64,000 nucleotides of DNA from Nymphaea colorata. Its lineage: Eukaryota > Streptophyta > Magnoliopsida > Nymphaeales > Nymphaeaceae. The position numbers and the translations under genes were made by a program. Location of the stretch: contig NC_045142.1 in the NCBI RefSeq assembly GCF_008831285.2, positions 20,029,354 to 20,093,353 on the forward strand, in the 5' to 3' direction. Within the stretch, counting starts at the first letter, position 1; each line of letters starts with the position of its first letter. The notes beneath the pieces were generated by a model. It saw only the letters and a program-made list of their open reading frames with translations, had not been told where the DNA came from and searched no databases. Shown here piece by piece: positions 45,400-56,759 of this stretch.

Positions 45400-46035
45400 T
45401 CACTCTTGAGTAATTAACATATCATATAATTCAGACCATGAAGGCAGATCTTTGAATGTAGTAACCGTGGTAATAAAAGATTCATATTCAGAATTCAGTC
45501 CCTTCAAGGTATAGAGAACAAGGTCTGTATCTGAGACAAGGTGCTGCACTCTGCTAAGAGAATCATGTAAGAAACTAATATGTTGAAGGTATTCAGTCAT
45601 AGACATTCCTCCCTTTTTTATGTTTTGTAATTCTCTTTTCAGCTGAATAATACGAAGATTATTTTGTGAGGCATACTGTTTTTCAAGGATGCACCAAGCA
45701 TCTATAGCCGTGCCAACACGAACCAGTTTTGACAAGACTGGTTGAGTCATAGTGACTTTGATCCAACTTAGTGCAAGTTGGTCTTCACGATACCATAAAT
45801 CATAAGCAGTATTTTCTTGTGTGTGTGGTTCATCAAGAAATTCAGGTGGAGCAGAACATTTTCCATTAACATACTTGATCAAATTTTGACTTTTCATAAC
45901 ACTTTCAATTTGAGAATGCCAGAGAAGATAATTTGATCGATCAAGCTTGACTGAAACCAAACTTGAGAAAGCATTCCATTATGTACTTGGTGGAGTAGGA
46001 GTGCGAGGAGCATTAGAAGAGAACAATGCAGCCAT
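45400..46035 (-). pseudogene. Copia gag fragment with one in-frame stop
   Basis: The minus-strand ATG at 46035 opens MAALFSSNAPRTPTPPST, then a TAA stop, then the frame resumes without further stops as a UBN2-type Gag: VSVKLDRSNYLLWHSQIESV, a W/D-containing middle (about 45770-45680), and a QLKRELQNIKKGGMSMTEYL segment, ending LITQE and a stop at 45400. The zinc knuckle and everything downstream are gone. The sequence differs from the gags of copia elements 1 and 2, so it is a third family. Confidence 0.85.
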
Positions 46036-46730
46036 ATTATACTAGAAATTTCCCCCTTGTTCAATCAACAGCCGACAAGCACAGTCAATATGATTTGAGT
46101 CTGATAAACAAAAAAGGCTGCTGAAGGGGCAGATAGGCCTCAGTGGCACTCCCTTGTTAGCACGCTCCTTGGTGAACAGGTGAACACAAAAGGAAACAGC
46201 GCGCCCCTTGGTGAAGGCTGGAAAGCGTGACCTTCCATTGTTGAGAGACAGAAAAAGAAGTCAACAGCGTGCTCCTCTGTGAAGGCTGGAAAGAGTGTGG
46301 CCTTCTTTAGACAAAGAAGGAGGCACGTGCCTCGGTTAAGGCAGGAAACAACACACTCCAAAAGGAAGGCACGTGCCTCGATGAAGGCAGGATACAACAC
46401 ACTCGGTGCCACACCCTTGTTCAAACACTAAAAGAAGCAGCACGCTCCTCAATGAAGACAGGAAGCAGCACGCTCCTCGGTGAAAGCCTTGGTGGCTTTC
46501 ACTTGCTCACCACAAAAAAAAAGAGCATGAAACCACACGCTCCTTTGTGGTTTCCCTTGTTACGCAAAAAACTGTGGATGTAGGAAGAGGAACAGGAGAT
46601 GCAACAGGGGACGCAACAGAGAGAGTGGCTGGAAAACAATGGTGCCGGCATCAAACAATGGTCATGCACCAGACAGGTGAAGTGTGGCTCTAGAAAGATG
46701 CAGGATAAGACCACTGTGAAAGCAGTTGCA
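46036..46730 (-). other. Leader of copia element 3 with imperfect tandem repeats
   Basis: The untranslated leader contains several imperfect copies of a GC-richer unit around GCACGCTCCTCGGTGAAGGC (plus-strand reading; clearest at 46180-46500). Frames crossing it, such as 46140-46424 on the minus strand, follow the repeat and are not called. Confidence 0.7.
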
Positions 46731-46743
46731 GGCTTTGATACCA
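46731..46743 (-). promoter_or_regulatory. Primer binding site of copia element 3
   Basis: The minus strand reads TGGTATCAAAGCC, a one-base variant of the tRNA-iMet primer site seen at 9772. Confidence 0.8.
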
Positions 46744-46744
46744 A

Positions 46745-47073
46745 GTTAAAAGAAAAGATGAACACACAGGTGTAACGTGGTTCGGCTAAAATCAGCCTAC
46801 ATCCACACAAACACTCTCTCTTCTATTCTATAACCACACAGAGAGAGTACAGATATTTATAGTCACTTTATACAATTTAGATCCTTGATTTTAGGATCTT
46901 GATTTACACGACAGGTTTGGGCAGAATTATAGGAGAAGATAGGGGAAATGATTTCTTTCTTGTTTAGAGAAGATTGGTCAGTTTTGGATAGCTCTTGAGT
47001 TTTGGAAACCGTACCCTGTCCATTGTAACTGATCCTGATTGTAACCATTCCATAGATCTTATCATTGTTAACA
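46745..47073 (-). repeat. 5' LTR of truncated copia element 3
   Basis: On the minus strand the LTR starts TGTTAACAATG and holds a TATAAATA promoter-like box near 46854-46861. Its 3' edge lies just before the primer site. The terminal CA expected of an LTR is not clear, probably through mutation. Confidence 0.65.
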
Positions 47074-47074
47074 A

Positions 47075-47550
47075 ATCTAGCACAGCTCTATGTTACAGAA
47101 ATTTCTGAACATTTTCTCTAAGAAGAAGGTCATTCTGCTGGCCCACAAACCCCGGAAGAGGCTTGGTGATGGTTATGAGAGAGATGGGCTCTATCTACTA
47201 CATTAACTTGAACAAAAACAAGGCACTTCCAGCTGACAAGAAGAATGAAGAATCACTCCTATGGCACTATAGGTTGGGACATTTGTCTGATCTAATTCTC
47301 AAAACTGTGTTTCTTAAGCTCGTCTACAATTTTCCAGTATGTGAGACATGCAATTACGCAAAGATGACTGGACAATCATTTCCTGAATCTGAAATAAAAA
47401 GCCAACATTGCTTCAACTTGGTTCAGGCTGATGTATGGGGCCCGGCTCCTGCTGTTTCCAACTTTATTTTCAGATACTTTCTCCTGTTAAAAGATGACAA
47501 ATCATGGATGAGTTGGGTGTTCTTTCTCAAGAAAAAAGGATGAAGTCTTT
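47075..47550 (+). pseudogene. Copia pre-integrase and integrase N-terminal fragment
   Basis: An open stretch at 47163-47543 carries the GAG-pre-integrase histidine-cysteine motif (LLWHYRLGHLSDLILK and CETCNYAKM) and the integrase start QADVWGPAPAVSNF. The second aspartate of integrase and all later domains are missing; the frame breaks after FFLKKKG. It resembles copia element 1 more than element 2 (compare ADVWGPAPTLS near 1515). A related, shorter fragment lies at 43850-44270. Confidence 0.85.
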
Positions 47551-47638
47551 TTTATTAGCAGGCATTGTATGGCCACTAGCAATATCTTATATTAACAAAA
47601 GTCACGCACTGGGTGAATTTTATCCAATCTTAAGACTG

Positions 47639-47800
47639 TGAAAGGTTCCAGATTGGGTTGAGAAGGACTTGGTTTCACATGCAAGACCCACAAATATTAT
47701 TAACCGAAAATTTTTTTGTGGTGAAGGTTCCAGATTGGGTTGAGAAGGACTTGGTTTCACATGCAAGACCCACAAATATTATTAACCAAAATTTTTTTTT
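47639..47800. repeat. Tandem duplication, about 80-bp unit, two copies
   Basis: The segment containing TTCCAGATTGGGTTGAGAAG occurs at 47646 and again at 47729, each followed by the same 60 bases with only minor changes. The near identity means the duplication is recent. Confidence 0.9.
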
Positions 47801-48099
47801 GTGGTGGCGAACCCTCTGCTAGGTTAAAAGAATCAAAAATTAGCTGGAACAATCTTGACATCAGGGCTGGTGCTTGTTCTCTCTATATGTTTGAAGTTGA
47901 ACTCTTGTCCTCAGAAGAGGGTTCGACCTTTTGGTTGTTGTTAGCTCATTGCCATCTAGACATCCTTTGTCTTTCTCACTCCTCTTTTTTGCTTCTATTG
48001 TCGTTTCTTTGTTGTTCTTAATTTGTAATTTGGTGCTTTCTTGTCATCCGTTTTATTTTTTTTTTTCATTTTATCTGTGAAAATTGGTTCGGATCAACC

Positions 48100-48753
48100 T
48101 ATTTGAATCGTACCAGTTTGTTACCGGCCCGATATTTGATCAAATTATAATTGGCATGCAGAGTTCTATATTTTATTAAATAATCTTATTCCTAGTCCCA
48201 TGAGTTCTTTTCGGCGATTGCCTGGGCCTCCCTTTTTACACCCCTATGCATGTCCATTGATATTGGATCGTGTAGGACGGTGCAGGGTTGGAGTATTTTT
48301 GATTTTTTTTATAAAGAAGTGTATATTTTCGAATATTTGCTTTTTCATAAACCCTTTTTTTCCTTTTAAAAGTCTTTTTTTTTTTTACTTAGACATGTTA
48401 TTTTGGTTATTAAGCACCCATATGCATAATTTTTCATGCATATGACCATATAAGACAATAATTTTAGATCCGGCTTTCCTTAATGCCCATGCCCATGTGA
48501 GTAGAGCCAAATGTCCTTCAACTGGCATACAAGTGCTTCCAAGTTCCATCCTTGCACTAGTATAGCACATTGCTCTCGATCCGACCAAGTCGACTGGAAA
48601 CTGAAAGCATGTCATCGTCGTTTAAGAAAAGTCATTCCTGGGATTCAAAGAAAAGTCGGTTGAATTTTTCTCCTTTAACTGGCCCTTGCATCTAATTAAG
48701 ACGAACCGGTACAATTAATTTCTGGTAACTAAAACTTACAAGTACAACATATG

Positions 48754-48798
<45 letters not shown>

Positions 48799-49745
48799 GA
48801 ATTGAAATCAGCTATTTTTTTGTTTTGTGTGGATACCATCACAGTGCATTTGCATTGACCAGTTGTTTGAGCATGGTCTTTTGGAAGCAGTTTTTAATTA
48901 TACAAAATAACAAAATAACCACTCTACTGCGGAAGTAGCTGCCTGAAATGTATGAAGTTATTAACATGAGCATAACTAAAGTTTGTGCGGCACCGGCCAT
49001 CATGTAGCTCCACCACGGGGCTTACCATCACACAAGATGATTCAGTTGAATTTGAATGAACCTGCCATTGTGGGTGACCTTATACAGAATAGGCTCTGTC
49101 ACTAGGGAAAATCTCCATATTTTAATTTTAATTGGTTCTGTCTTAACGCAAATTGCAAGGTCGGCTGAATGCTGTTGGGCCCAGCTATCATTAATTACCA
49201 AATAAGCACTTTTTTAATTTGTCAGTCATTTGACCCAAATAATGCCAATGTTTAATTGATACCATATTTTTTTCGTTTAAGATTTAGAAAAAGAATTATA
49301 TCAATTAATTATCAGACATTTCATGATTTTGTCGTCTAGCTACCTCTAGCTTTGATAGTCATAGCACCAACTTCATCCACATTTTCTTCTCCCCGGCCCT
49401 GCAAATTAATCATCATCAAAAACATTTTCATAAAATTAGATCAAACTGATAAATATAAATTTCAAAAAAATGACAAAGTATATTATTTTGCAAACATGTG
49501 CGAAGGTTATTATAATGTACTGCTGAAGTTTAAAAAAACAAAATCATTATCAATAGAATATTGATAAAAAAAACATATAAAGACAAAGAAAATAGTGCGT
49601 GGGCACCCCGATCGTCAGGAAGGGGATGTTCAAGTAATATTGACAAAGTTACTCTTTGATGTAGATTCATTACTTATTCTTTCTACTAAAAGGGACGGCA
49701 GCCTAACTCCCAGCAGAGTTTGCATCGAAAGTTACAAAGAAAATT
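48100..49745 (-). repeat. Segmental duplication copy B, block 3
   Basis: Reverse-strand counterpart of 16385-17640, including the junction AGTCATAGCACCAACTTCAT (49358) that mirrors 16685. A (TA)n tract lies at 48756-48794, and a unique part at 48275-48620 has no counterpart in A. No gene is visible. Confidence 0.8.
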
Positions 49746-49799
49746 GTGGTGGGATACTTATGTCCGGATGGTTTGAGAGATTGATTTGATCCTCCTTTG

Positions 49800-51194
49800 T
49801 ACTTTAAGTTGTGTTTGATAGTTCAATGTAGCATTAAAGGGTATGTTTTAAAAGATCCTCAGCTTAAACAAACTAAAGATTTATGTAGCATGGATTTAAA
49901 TGCATGTATATTAAAAATGATAGATTTGAGGTCGGACGGGGGGGAGCTTCGACCTGATCTGGTCCCTGATGAAACAAATACAACCACAGCAATAAAGACA
50001 AGCTATTGGCAACGCCTTTTGTCGTTGCAAATAAGTTTATTTCCAACTCACAAAAGACCAATACTCGTCCTTGCCCTTTGCAGTGTTGCCAAAAACGTTT
50101 TGCTAGCCTCAGATCACCTGCCGCCATTTTAGAAGTGCACGGACTGGTCATTCCCAGCTTTTATCGAATGACGTGCCCGTGTTGGGAAAACTTGACAAAT
50201 CAATGCAGATTGGACATCCCTATCAAGTCTGAATTAAGAATGCATTTATAAAAGACAGAATTGTTAAAATTTACTTGCTTCCACCATTCCTCCCATTCTA
50301 CTTCAAACTTCCCAGCCATGGAAAAATGATGCATTTGATGTAATCCAAGCATGGGTTTCCTTCAACAATATTGGGCACTAAGCATCTTGATTTCCACATC
50401 AACTTCTGCCTACAAGATCGAAGATCAAAGAATAGATCAGTTTTCAGCACAAAGAAACTAACCAGCCTCAATCGATAGGACAAGCTTCTACAAGAGGAAG
50501 AAACTAATCTAGCATGCACCTTAGAAAGGACAAGCTTCTATGAATCAATCATGTCCATCGAGTCTAGATCTTGATTAACTCTCCACTCCTTGCTGACATC
50601 CACATCTGCAGTGCCTGATTGGACCATAACTAGTTCAGATCTGATGAGATGACTCAGATGTTTACTAGAAGAGAAATTAACTCATGATCAACTAAGTCAA
50701 AGCCAGCTTCATGACATCAAGGGACAAAATGCAAGTTCCTACTAAAATTGACTTGATACTGATGAAACTACAAAGAAAAGGAGGAAATTCGGAAATTCAA
50801 ACTGTTACAGTCTTAAGGTATTTTTAGCAAAGTAGTTTACAAATCAAATCATGAGAATGTATATTGTTACATTAAAGAGAGGCAGCTCTTTGCAAATGCA
50901 CCATGTCTCAAACAACAACTATGTGTTTCAACCACTATACTAAGTAGTAAGTAGATTACACCTGTGACATGTAACTTGTTTCCAATAGCTATACGTGTGC
51001 CATCAGTCTTAAGAATTATATTTATAATTTCACCAATACATTCTACTTGTTGAGTGCATTGGCCACCTATAACAACATTCTAGAAATAAAATCAGCATTA
51101 ACCCATAGAAGATATACCAAGATAAGATCGAGAGAAAGGATTAAGTAGACCAAGTAAGGTTACTAAAAATAGCAAGAAGGCAATAGACAGTATA
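49800..51194 (-). repeat. Segmental duplication copy B, block 2
   Basis: Reverse-strand counterpart of 14833-16330. It carries the same exon-like blocks (around 50330-50420, 50455-50640 and 50985-51060), also with frame damage. It lacks the 38-bp tandem duplication of copy A. Confidence 0.85.
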
Positions 51195-52575
51195 AAGGCT
51201 ATAAGCCCAAAAGATCTTGGACGCTCCATCAACAGCAATTAGGGCACGGACATCCGCAAAGAGGAATTCTTACATCCATACCCATGCTACATAGTAATGA
51301 GACTGAATAATAATCTTACCAATGTGTTGCAGGAGGAAGGCCTTGAAGTTGTTCAGTATAAGGTGGCATATCAAAAAGTACAGTCATAAAATTCTTAATA
51401 AATAAGTGGATTGTATTGATTTCCAAATAAATATATTCATGCATACAAAGTATGTGGAATGTATCAAAGAAAGTAGGTCTTACAAAAGCTTTGAATGCTG
51501 GACGATGTGCTGCCATCTCATATAAGCAATTTGCAAACCATATCCAAAACTTATACTAAAAAAATTAGTACAATTATCATACAAAAATATTGGCCATCAT
51601 GGAAAAAACGAGAGAGAGAAGAGACCAAATATCAGATTTGAAACCATATTGAATGGCTGAATATAGATCATTAGAGAGAGTTATAAGATTACATAGGTTA
51701 GCCACAATCTACTGCACCCATTTTCAAAGACCCAGAGGAATTAATCAACAAAAGAATATCCAAAACAAAACGAGCAGAAGCTATGGTAAAAATGCATGCT
51801 TGAAATGTAGAATGCTTTGTAGCTGCACCTACTAAAAACACTTGATATTCTCTTTGACTTAGCAATTACTTACAAGACACACTATTAGAAAGGTGACTCT
51901 TAAAAGATGGTAGAGACATTATGGAGGATGACCACCATAGCATATGCAAGATAGCATGTGTATAAAAATATAAATAAACATGCATTAAAAGATAGATATA
52001 AATAGGTAGATAAATAGCTATATGTAATACATAAATAAATAGAGAACTAATGTAAATGTGTACGACATTATCACTTCAAATAATATGTCACCTTTGAGTC
52101 TTTGTTAACTCTGAAGAAACCAAATGTAAAATTAGGACTCGTGTGTAAAAAAAGTGAAGCAAATACCACCAAACTACCTTATATGTATCCGCACTGCCCT
52201 TTCAAGATAATCTAAGATGCCCTCTATTGCTCCTTGCAACACCACCTTTGAAGTCAAATAAAATAGAACACCAACCTTGTATTTGAAAAGAATTAACATG
52301 GCATTATTATAAGGCTTGTCAGTTTCACACAGAAAAAAACCTCAAAACGATCAACTGTGGTCAGACTAAGAGAAAAGATAATGAAAATATACAAAATGTC
52401 TCATTTCTAAGATTCTAACTTTTAGATCCACAAGGGGGGGGGGGGAGGGAGAGAGTTGGACGTGCAATAACCAGAAACACACAATTATGACCAAATAAAA
52501 CCCTTACTTATAGGTGACAAAAGTCTAGAACTTTTGTTCCTACGATAATCAATTCATTTCTACGTGTTGGGCTTT
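51195..52575 (-). repeat. Segmental duplication copy B, block 1
   Basis: Reverse-strand counterpart of 8665-9607. The uninterrupted equivalent of the copia element 2 target lies at 51194-51199. A G12 run sits at about 52434-52445. The left part contains about 400 bases (51900-52250) shared with copy C but absent from A. Confidence 0.85.
51330..51715 (-). pseudogene. NEK-like protein kinase fragment, copy B
   Basis: The minus strand shows the same blocks as 9085-9482: YGFKSDIW near 51630-51655 and MAAHRPAFKAF at 51484-51516, followed by a GTAAGA donor-like site, then an FDMPP block near 51355-51375. The kinase catalytic loop is absent. It is decayed in parallel with copies A and C, so the loss of function may predate the duplications. 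Confidence 0.62.
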
Positions 52576-52587
52576 TTTCATGGCTGG

Positions 52588-52797
52588 ACCTTAGCCCTGT
52601 GTACATTCAGTTGGTGCAAAAGAAAGCAGTCTGTTGCCCAGATCATACTTGACATGCATGTTCTGCTGCGCAATATTCCCAAAGATGGGCATCTCTCCAT
52701 CTTTAATGGCTAAGCAGGCAATTCCACTTCTAAACATTCTAAAGATATTTGAAGGTGGCAGCTTCCAGTCTGCATTAGCGAAATGAAAGGTCATCAT
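52588..52797 (-). pseudogene. Aspartic protease C-terminal fragment, second copy
   Basis: The minus strand encodes the last 68 residues of the same A1 protease type as 5196-6489: FANADWKLPPSNIF, GIACLAIKDGEMPIFGNIAQ and LLSFAPTEC before the stop. In places it fits the plant family consensus better than the first copy (FANADWKLPPSN). It is cut abruptly at 52797, where LINE-related and unknown sequence begins, and its stop is followed closely by duplication block 1. It cannot be functional because both catalytic aspartates are missing. Confidence 0.9.
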
Positions 52798-52899
52798 GGC
52801 TAAAAGAAGGGGATAATAACAGCAAACTATTTCATGCTATGTTCAAGAAAATGTCCAAAAAAATGGACTCTTGCACATGAAGATGGGTGATTGGGAGTT

Positions 52900-53545
52900 T
52901 TATGAGGAGGATCCAATTCTTTCAGCATGTACTTCTTATTTTTAAAGATTTTTTACCAGTGACAACTCAACAAAAATGATTATGGATCAGCTTGCTGTTG
53001 GCCACTGCATATTTATAAAAGAAAACTTAACGGACAAAAGTCTGATTTCAGATGAGGATGTGTAAAAGGCTGTTATGGGTGCCAACTCCAATAGTGTACC
53101 AGGTCTGGATAGGTTTCCAAATTCATTCTTTCAAAATAATTGGGACATGGTAAGGACTAATATCACAGTCGCAATTAGAGATTTTTTTTAGAAAGGAAAG
53201 TTTGTTAAGAAACTAGGCAGAAATCATATAATCTTAATTCTTAAATTTTATTCAGAATTTGTTAAGCAACTAGTGTACTGAAATTTATTTTCAGAATCAC
53301 GGTTTCGAGAATGAAGACGGTACTAAAGCAGGTCATTTACAAAATGCAAGGTGGTTTTTTGAAAGATAGAAACATCCATCAATCTCTCCTTCTTGTGATT
53401 TAGATGGTATATGCAGTGTCTAAGGGTCAACTAGCTTATGTTGAAGATAGACCTATCAAAAGCATATGACAGGGTCAATTGGACTTTCTTATAAGCTGCC
53501 ATGTTGCATTTGGGATTTCATCCTATTTGGACTCAAAGAGTAAAC
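52900..53545 (+). pseudogene. LINE (L1-type) reverse transcriptase fragment
   Basis: Interrupted frames read NSVPGLDRFPNSFFQNNWDM near 53090 and KIDLSKAYDRVNWTFL near 53446, which match the non-LTR reverse transcriptase signatures around the SPGPDGF and LKAYDRV motifs. The segment between them, which should hold the PISL and polymerase template region, is decayed with stops and shifts. No endonuclease, YADD box or poly-A tail was found. Confidence 0.75.
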
Positions 53546-53559
53546 AGGCAGCTCTTCTA

Positions 53560-54300
53560 ACTTAATTCAGAATTTTATCTCCAAGCTTGAAGTCAAATTT
53601 CTCATGAAAGATATGGGGCAACTTAGTTATTTTCTTTAGATCGAAGCCTTGCATACCTACGATGGTCAATTTCTCACTCAAACGAAATATGCTTAGGACA
53701 TTTTGGAAAGAGCTCAAATGCTTGATTGCAAACCTATGAACACCCCTATGGCAGCCAAGCTAGCTCTTCTAGATACTTCACCTTTTTCATATCTAACTCT
53801 TTATCGTGCTATAGTTGGAGCATTACAATACTTGACAATCACTCGACCAGAGATAACTTTTTCAGTGAATTTTATCAGCCAATTTATGCAAAATTCAACT
53901 CAAGCCCACTTTCAAATTGCCAAGCGTATTCTCTGATATATCAAAGGAACTACTGACTATGGCATTCATATCCTCTCTCAAAGCACCATGGATCTATATG
54001 CCCCCTCAGATGCGGATTGGGCTGGATGCCATCTCATCAGAAGATCCAAGACAGGGTACTGTACTTTCCTAGGAGCTAACTGTATTTCCTGGAGTGCAGC
54101 AAAGCAATCCACTGTCGCTCGATCCAGCGCGGAGGCTGAATATCGTTCCAAGGCATCAACAGCTGTAGAATTGACTTGGCTCCTTCAAAACCTTCCATAA
54201 CCAAAAATCCAGTTTTCCACAATCGGTCAAAACATATTCAGATTGATTATCAATGGAAACTGCAAAGTCACACTCAGCATCAAACGAATCTTCCTATGCA
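53560..54300 (+). pseudogene. Copia reverse transcriptase end and RNase H fragment
   Basis: The frame resumes after the copia YVDD region with LEVKFLMKDMGQLSYFL, continues through LTITRPEITFSVNFISQFMQ (about 53830) and the RNase H signatures PSDADWAGCHL (about 54004) and STVARSSAEAEYRS (about 54110). A stop at 53935 and a frameshift near 54180 break it. No LTR was recognised after it. Its position before gag-protease-integrase of 54745-56275 is the reverse of copia gene order, so the two belong to separate insertions or a rearranged one. Confidence 0.85.
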
Positions 54301-54744
54301 ATGGCATTCAGTAATGGCCGCAACAAATGGAAGGTACATACAAATTCAAACAATCGATTATCATGCGCGAGCCATAATGATCCTGATCTGGCCCGCATTT
54401 CTTACACTGAAAGTCAAGGAGAAAAAGAAAATGATCCTGATGAAACGTTAAGAAGTAAAGAGAAAAAGAAAGATCATAATGATGTTCAATTGGCTCACAT
54501 CTCTCAAATTGAAACGTTAGAGGGAAATAAAGAAACCAATGAAATCATTATATACAAAAATCTCTCATTGGTTACAGGGTGATTTATGCAGCTTCATGCT
54601 GCCCTATATAATGTATTGATGTACATAGGATGAATAGTGTGAAAAATGGCAAGAAACCCTTTCCTAGTGGGGATGAAGGTTCTCCTGAACTGAACCACGT
54701 AAAACTTTGTCTCCTTTCTTCTTGCCTTTCTCTCTCTTTTTCTT

Positions 54745-56275
54745 TATATACTCACTGCCAAACAGTAGGTCACTCGAGGGGGAGATGTTTCAAGCTAAAT
54801 GGATGCCCTCCCAATTTAAAAGGAGGAAAACAAAGAGCTGGTGGTGCTAATGCCATAGATGGAGATAAAATACATTCTAATGCTTCAGTGTCTATTGTTT
54901 TGCCTAATCCAAGCAAGGATCAAGCTCATGTTCTAACCATGGATGAATACAATAAGTTAAAACAACTTCTTAAAGATCGAACTGCTCTTGTGCCACACCC
55001 ACCCAATGGTCAATATCATTTTGCAGGTATGATATATCCACAATCCAGCACATAGATCATTGACAGTGGTGCCTCTGACCACATGTCATCATCCCTTAAT
55101 TTTCTGTCTAATGTTCTTGCCTTACAATCACCTTATCCCATAAAACTACCAAATGGAACCGTGGTACATGCTACGCATATTGGTGAAGCCTCTCTACAAC
55201 TTTCTTTGATATTAAAAAATGTTTACTATATTCCAAATTGTTCAATCCTGTATCAGTAAGTAAACTTGTTTCACTTACTAAATGTCAAGTCATCTTTGGT
55301 TCCAATGGTTACTCCTTGCAGGACCTGAATTCTAGTACGATGATTGGACTGGGTAGTTTGAGAGATGGCCTGTTCATATTTAAGATCTCTGATCCTTCAC
55401 ATCAATCATTGGCAATGAACAGATATATGGCATCTTAGACTTCGGCATCCATCACAAGCCATGAATTATCTATTTTCTCAGCAAGAATCTAGCATTAAAA
55501 TGTAAACATTTTATTGTGACGTTTGCAAACTAACAAAACAGTCTAGATTACCTTTTAATGAAAGTGTCTCTTGTTCAAATAATCCATTTGAGTTGTTGCA
55601 TTGAGATATTTGGGGCCATATTCCCAAGCCTTATTTTCTGGAGCACACTATTTTATTACCTTAGTTGATGACTATACTAGAGCAGTGTGGGTTTATTTGA
55701 TGTGATTTAAGCATGAAACTACTCATCTATTAAAAGATTTTATCAATATGATAGAAAGGCAATATAAAGCTGAGGTTAAAATTGTTAAAATTTGTAATGG
55801 AGTCGATTTTTTTAAGGGAGGTGAATGATTTTTTTCATGAAAAAGCATTGTTCATCAACACACATGTGTTTATACACCACAACAAAATGGTGTAGTTGAA
55901 AGAAAACACCATCACGTTTTAGATGTGGCTGGAGCTCTTAAATTCCAATCTGGTTTGCCTTGGCATTTTTGGGACCAGTGTGTATTGACAGCCGTGTATT
56001 TAATCAATCGAACTCCAACAAGTGCTTTACAAAACAAAACTCCTTATGAAAAATTATTCAAAAAAAAAAAACCCAAGTATTGTCATCTATGTGTCTTTGA
56101 TTGTTTGTGTTTTGCAAAAGAACCAAATCCCAAATCTAAACTTGAGCAAAGATCACGCAGATGTTTTTTTTTTAGGCTATACATTTGGTCAAAAATCATA
56201 TATATATGTCCTTGAACTTCTCCACCCAGCTCTGGATAGAGAAATCCTCCAACCTCCCACAGTAGATCACTTAGT
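54745..56275 (+). pseudogene. Copia gag end, protease and integrase remnant
   Basis: The zinc knuckle region survives as HCQTVGHSRGRCFKLNG with the first cysteine replaced by tyrosine (about 54753). The protease reads IIDSGASDHMSS (about 55050). Pre-integrase sequence follows with stops and shifts. Integrase retains DIWG preceded by a stop in place of a cysteine codon (about 55605), LVDDYTRAVWVYLM, an altered second aspartate (CNGVDFF where RSDNG-type sequence is usual), and TPQQNGVVERKHHHVLDVAG (about 55875). It ends near 56275 before reverse transcriptase. No LTRs were identified. The element is inactive. Confidence 0.85.
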
Positions 56276-56593
56276 GCATTTTATTAAGCAATGCATTTAT
56301 TTACACGCTCAATGCATTATATTGGGTGGCTGTAAAAAATGAGGACTAGCAATAGTTCCTAGTGTTTTTAGCAACAATTAACAGTGCTTTTAAAGACTAG
56401 TTTTTAATGGTTTAAAAAATTGGAGCATCCAGTACACAAAAGCACAATACATACATACATACACATATATATCCACCTCTTTTCTCTTCTGGGTTTGGTA
56501 TGTGATTTTACATTTAGTCTAATGTCTAGATCCAAAAACCCAACAAAAACTTTCAACCTTTGGTCCATTTTCTAACATAAAAGTAGGTTCTTA

Positions 56594-56742
56594 AGAGGTT
56601 GTTTGGCAAAGTAATACATTGTTGCTGCCCCATGAATCTGTCCTAGCAAATAAGACAGATTCATAGAAGACTTGTTACAGTGTTGCATGTACAGTAGGAG
56701 ACTTTAATAACAATGTGTTACTGTCGTCAGACAGCCCTGAGG
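56594..56742. repeat. MITE-like element, about 149 bp
   Basis: The ends are an imperfect inverted repeat: GGTTGTTTGGCAAAGTAATA at the left corresponds, reversed, to the TGTTACTGTCGTCAGACAGC end at the right, both flanking ACATTGTT / AACAATGT. An internal perfect 11-bp hairpin lies at 56632-56642 and 56654-56664. The style resembles hAT-derived MITEs, but no clear 8-bp target duplication is seen. Confidence 0.55.
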
Positions 56743-56759
56743 TAGCCAGTCTGGTTTGG

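Larger units (their letters stand above)
45390..47073 (-). mobile_element. Copia element 3, truncated 5' end
   Basis: Read on the minus strand this is a 5' LTR (47073 to about 46745), a primer site, a leader with imperfect repeats, and the beginning of gag, ending abruptly near 45390 beside duplication copy G. The protease, integrase and reverse transcriptase are missing. Confidence 0.78.
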
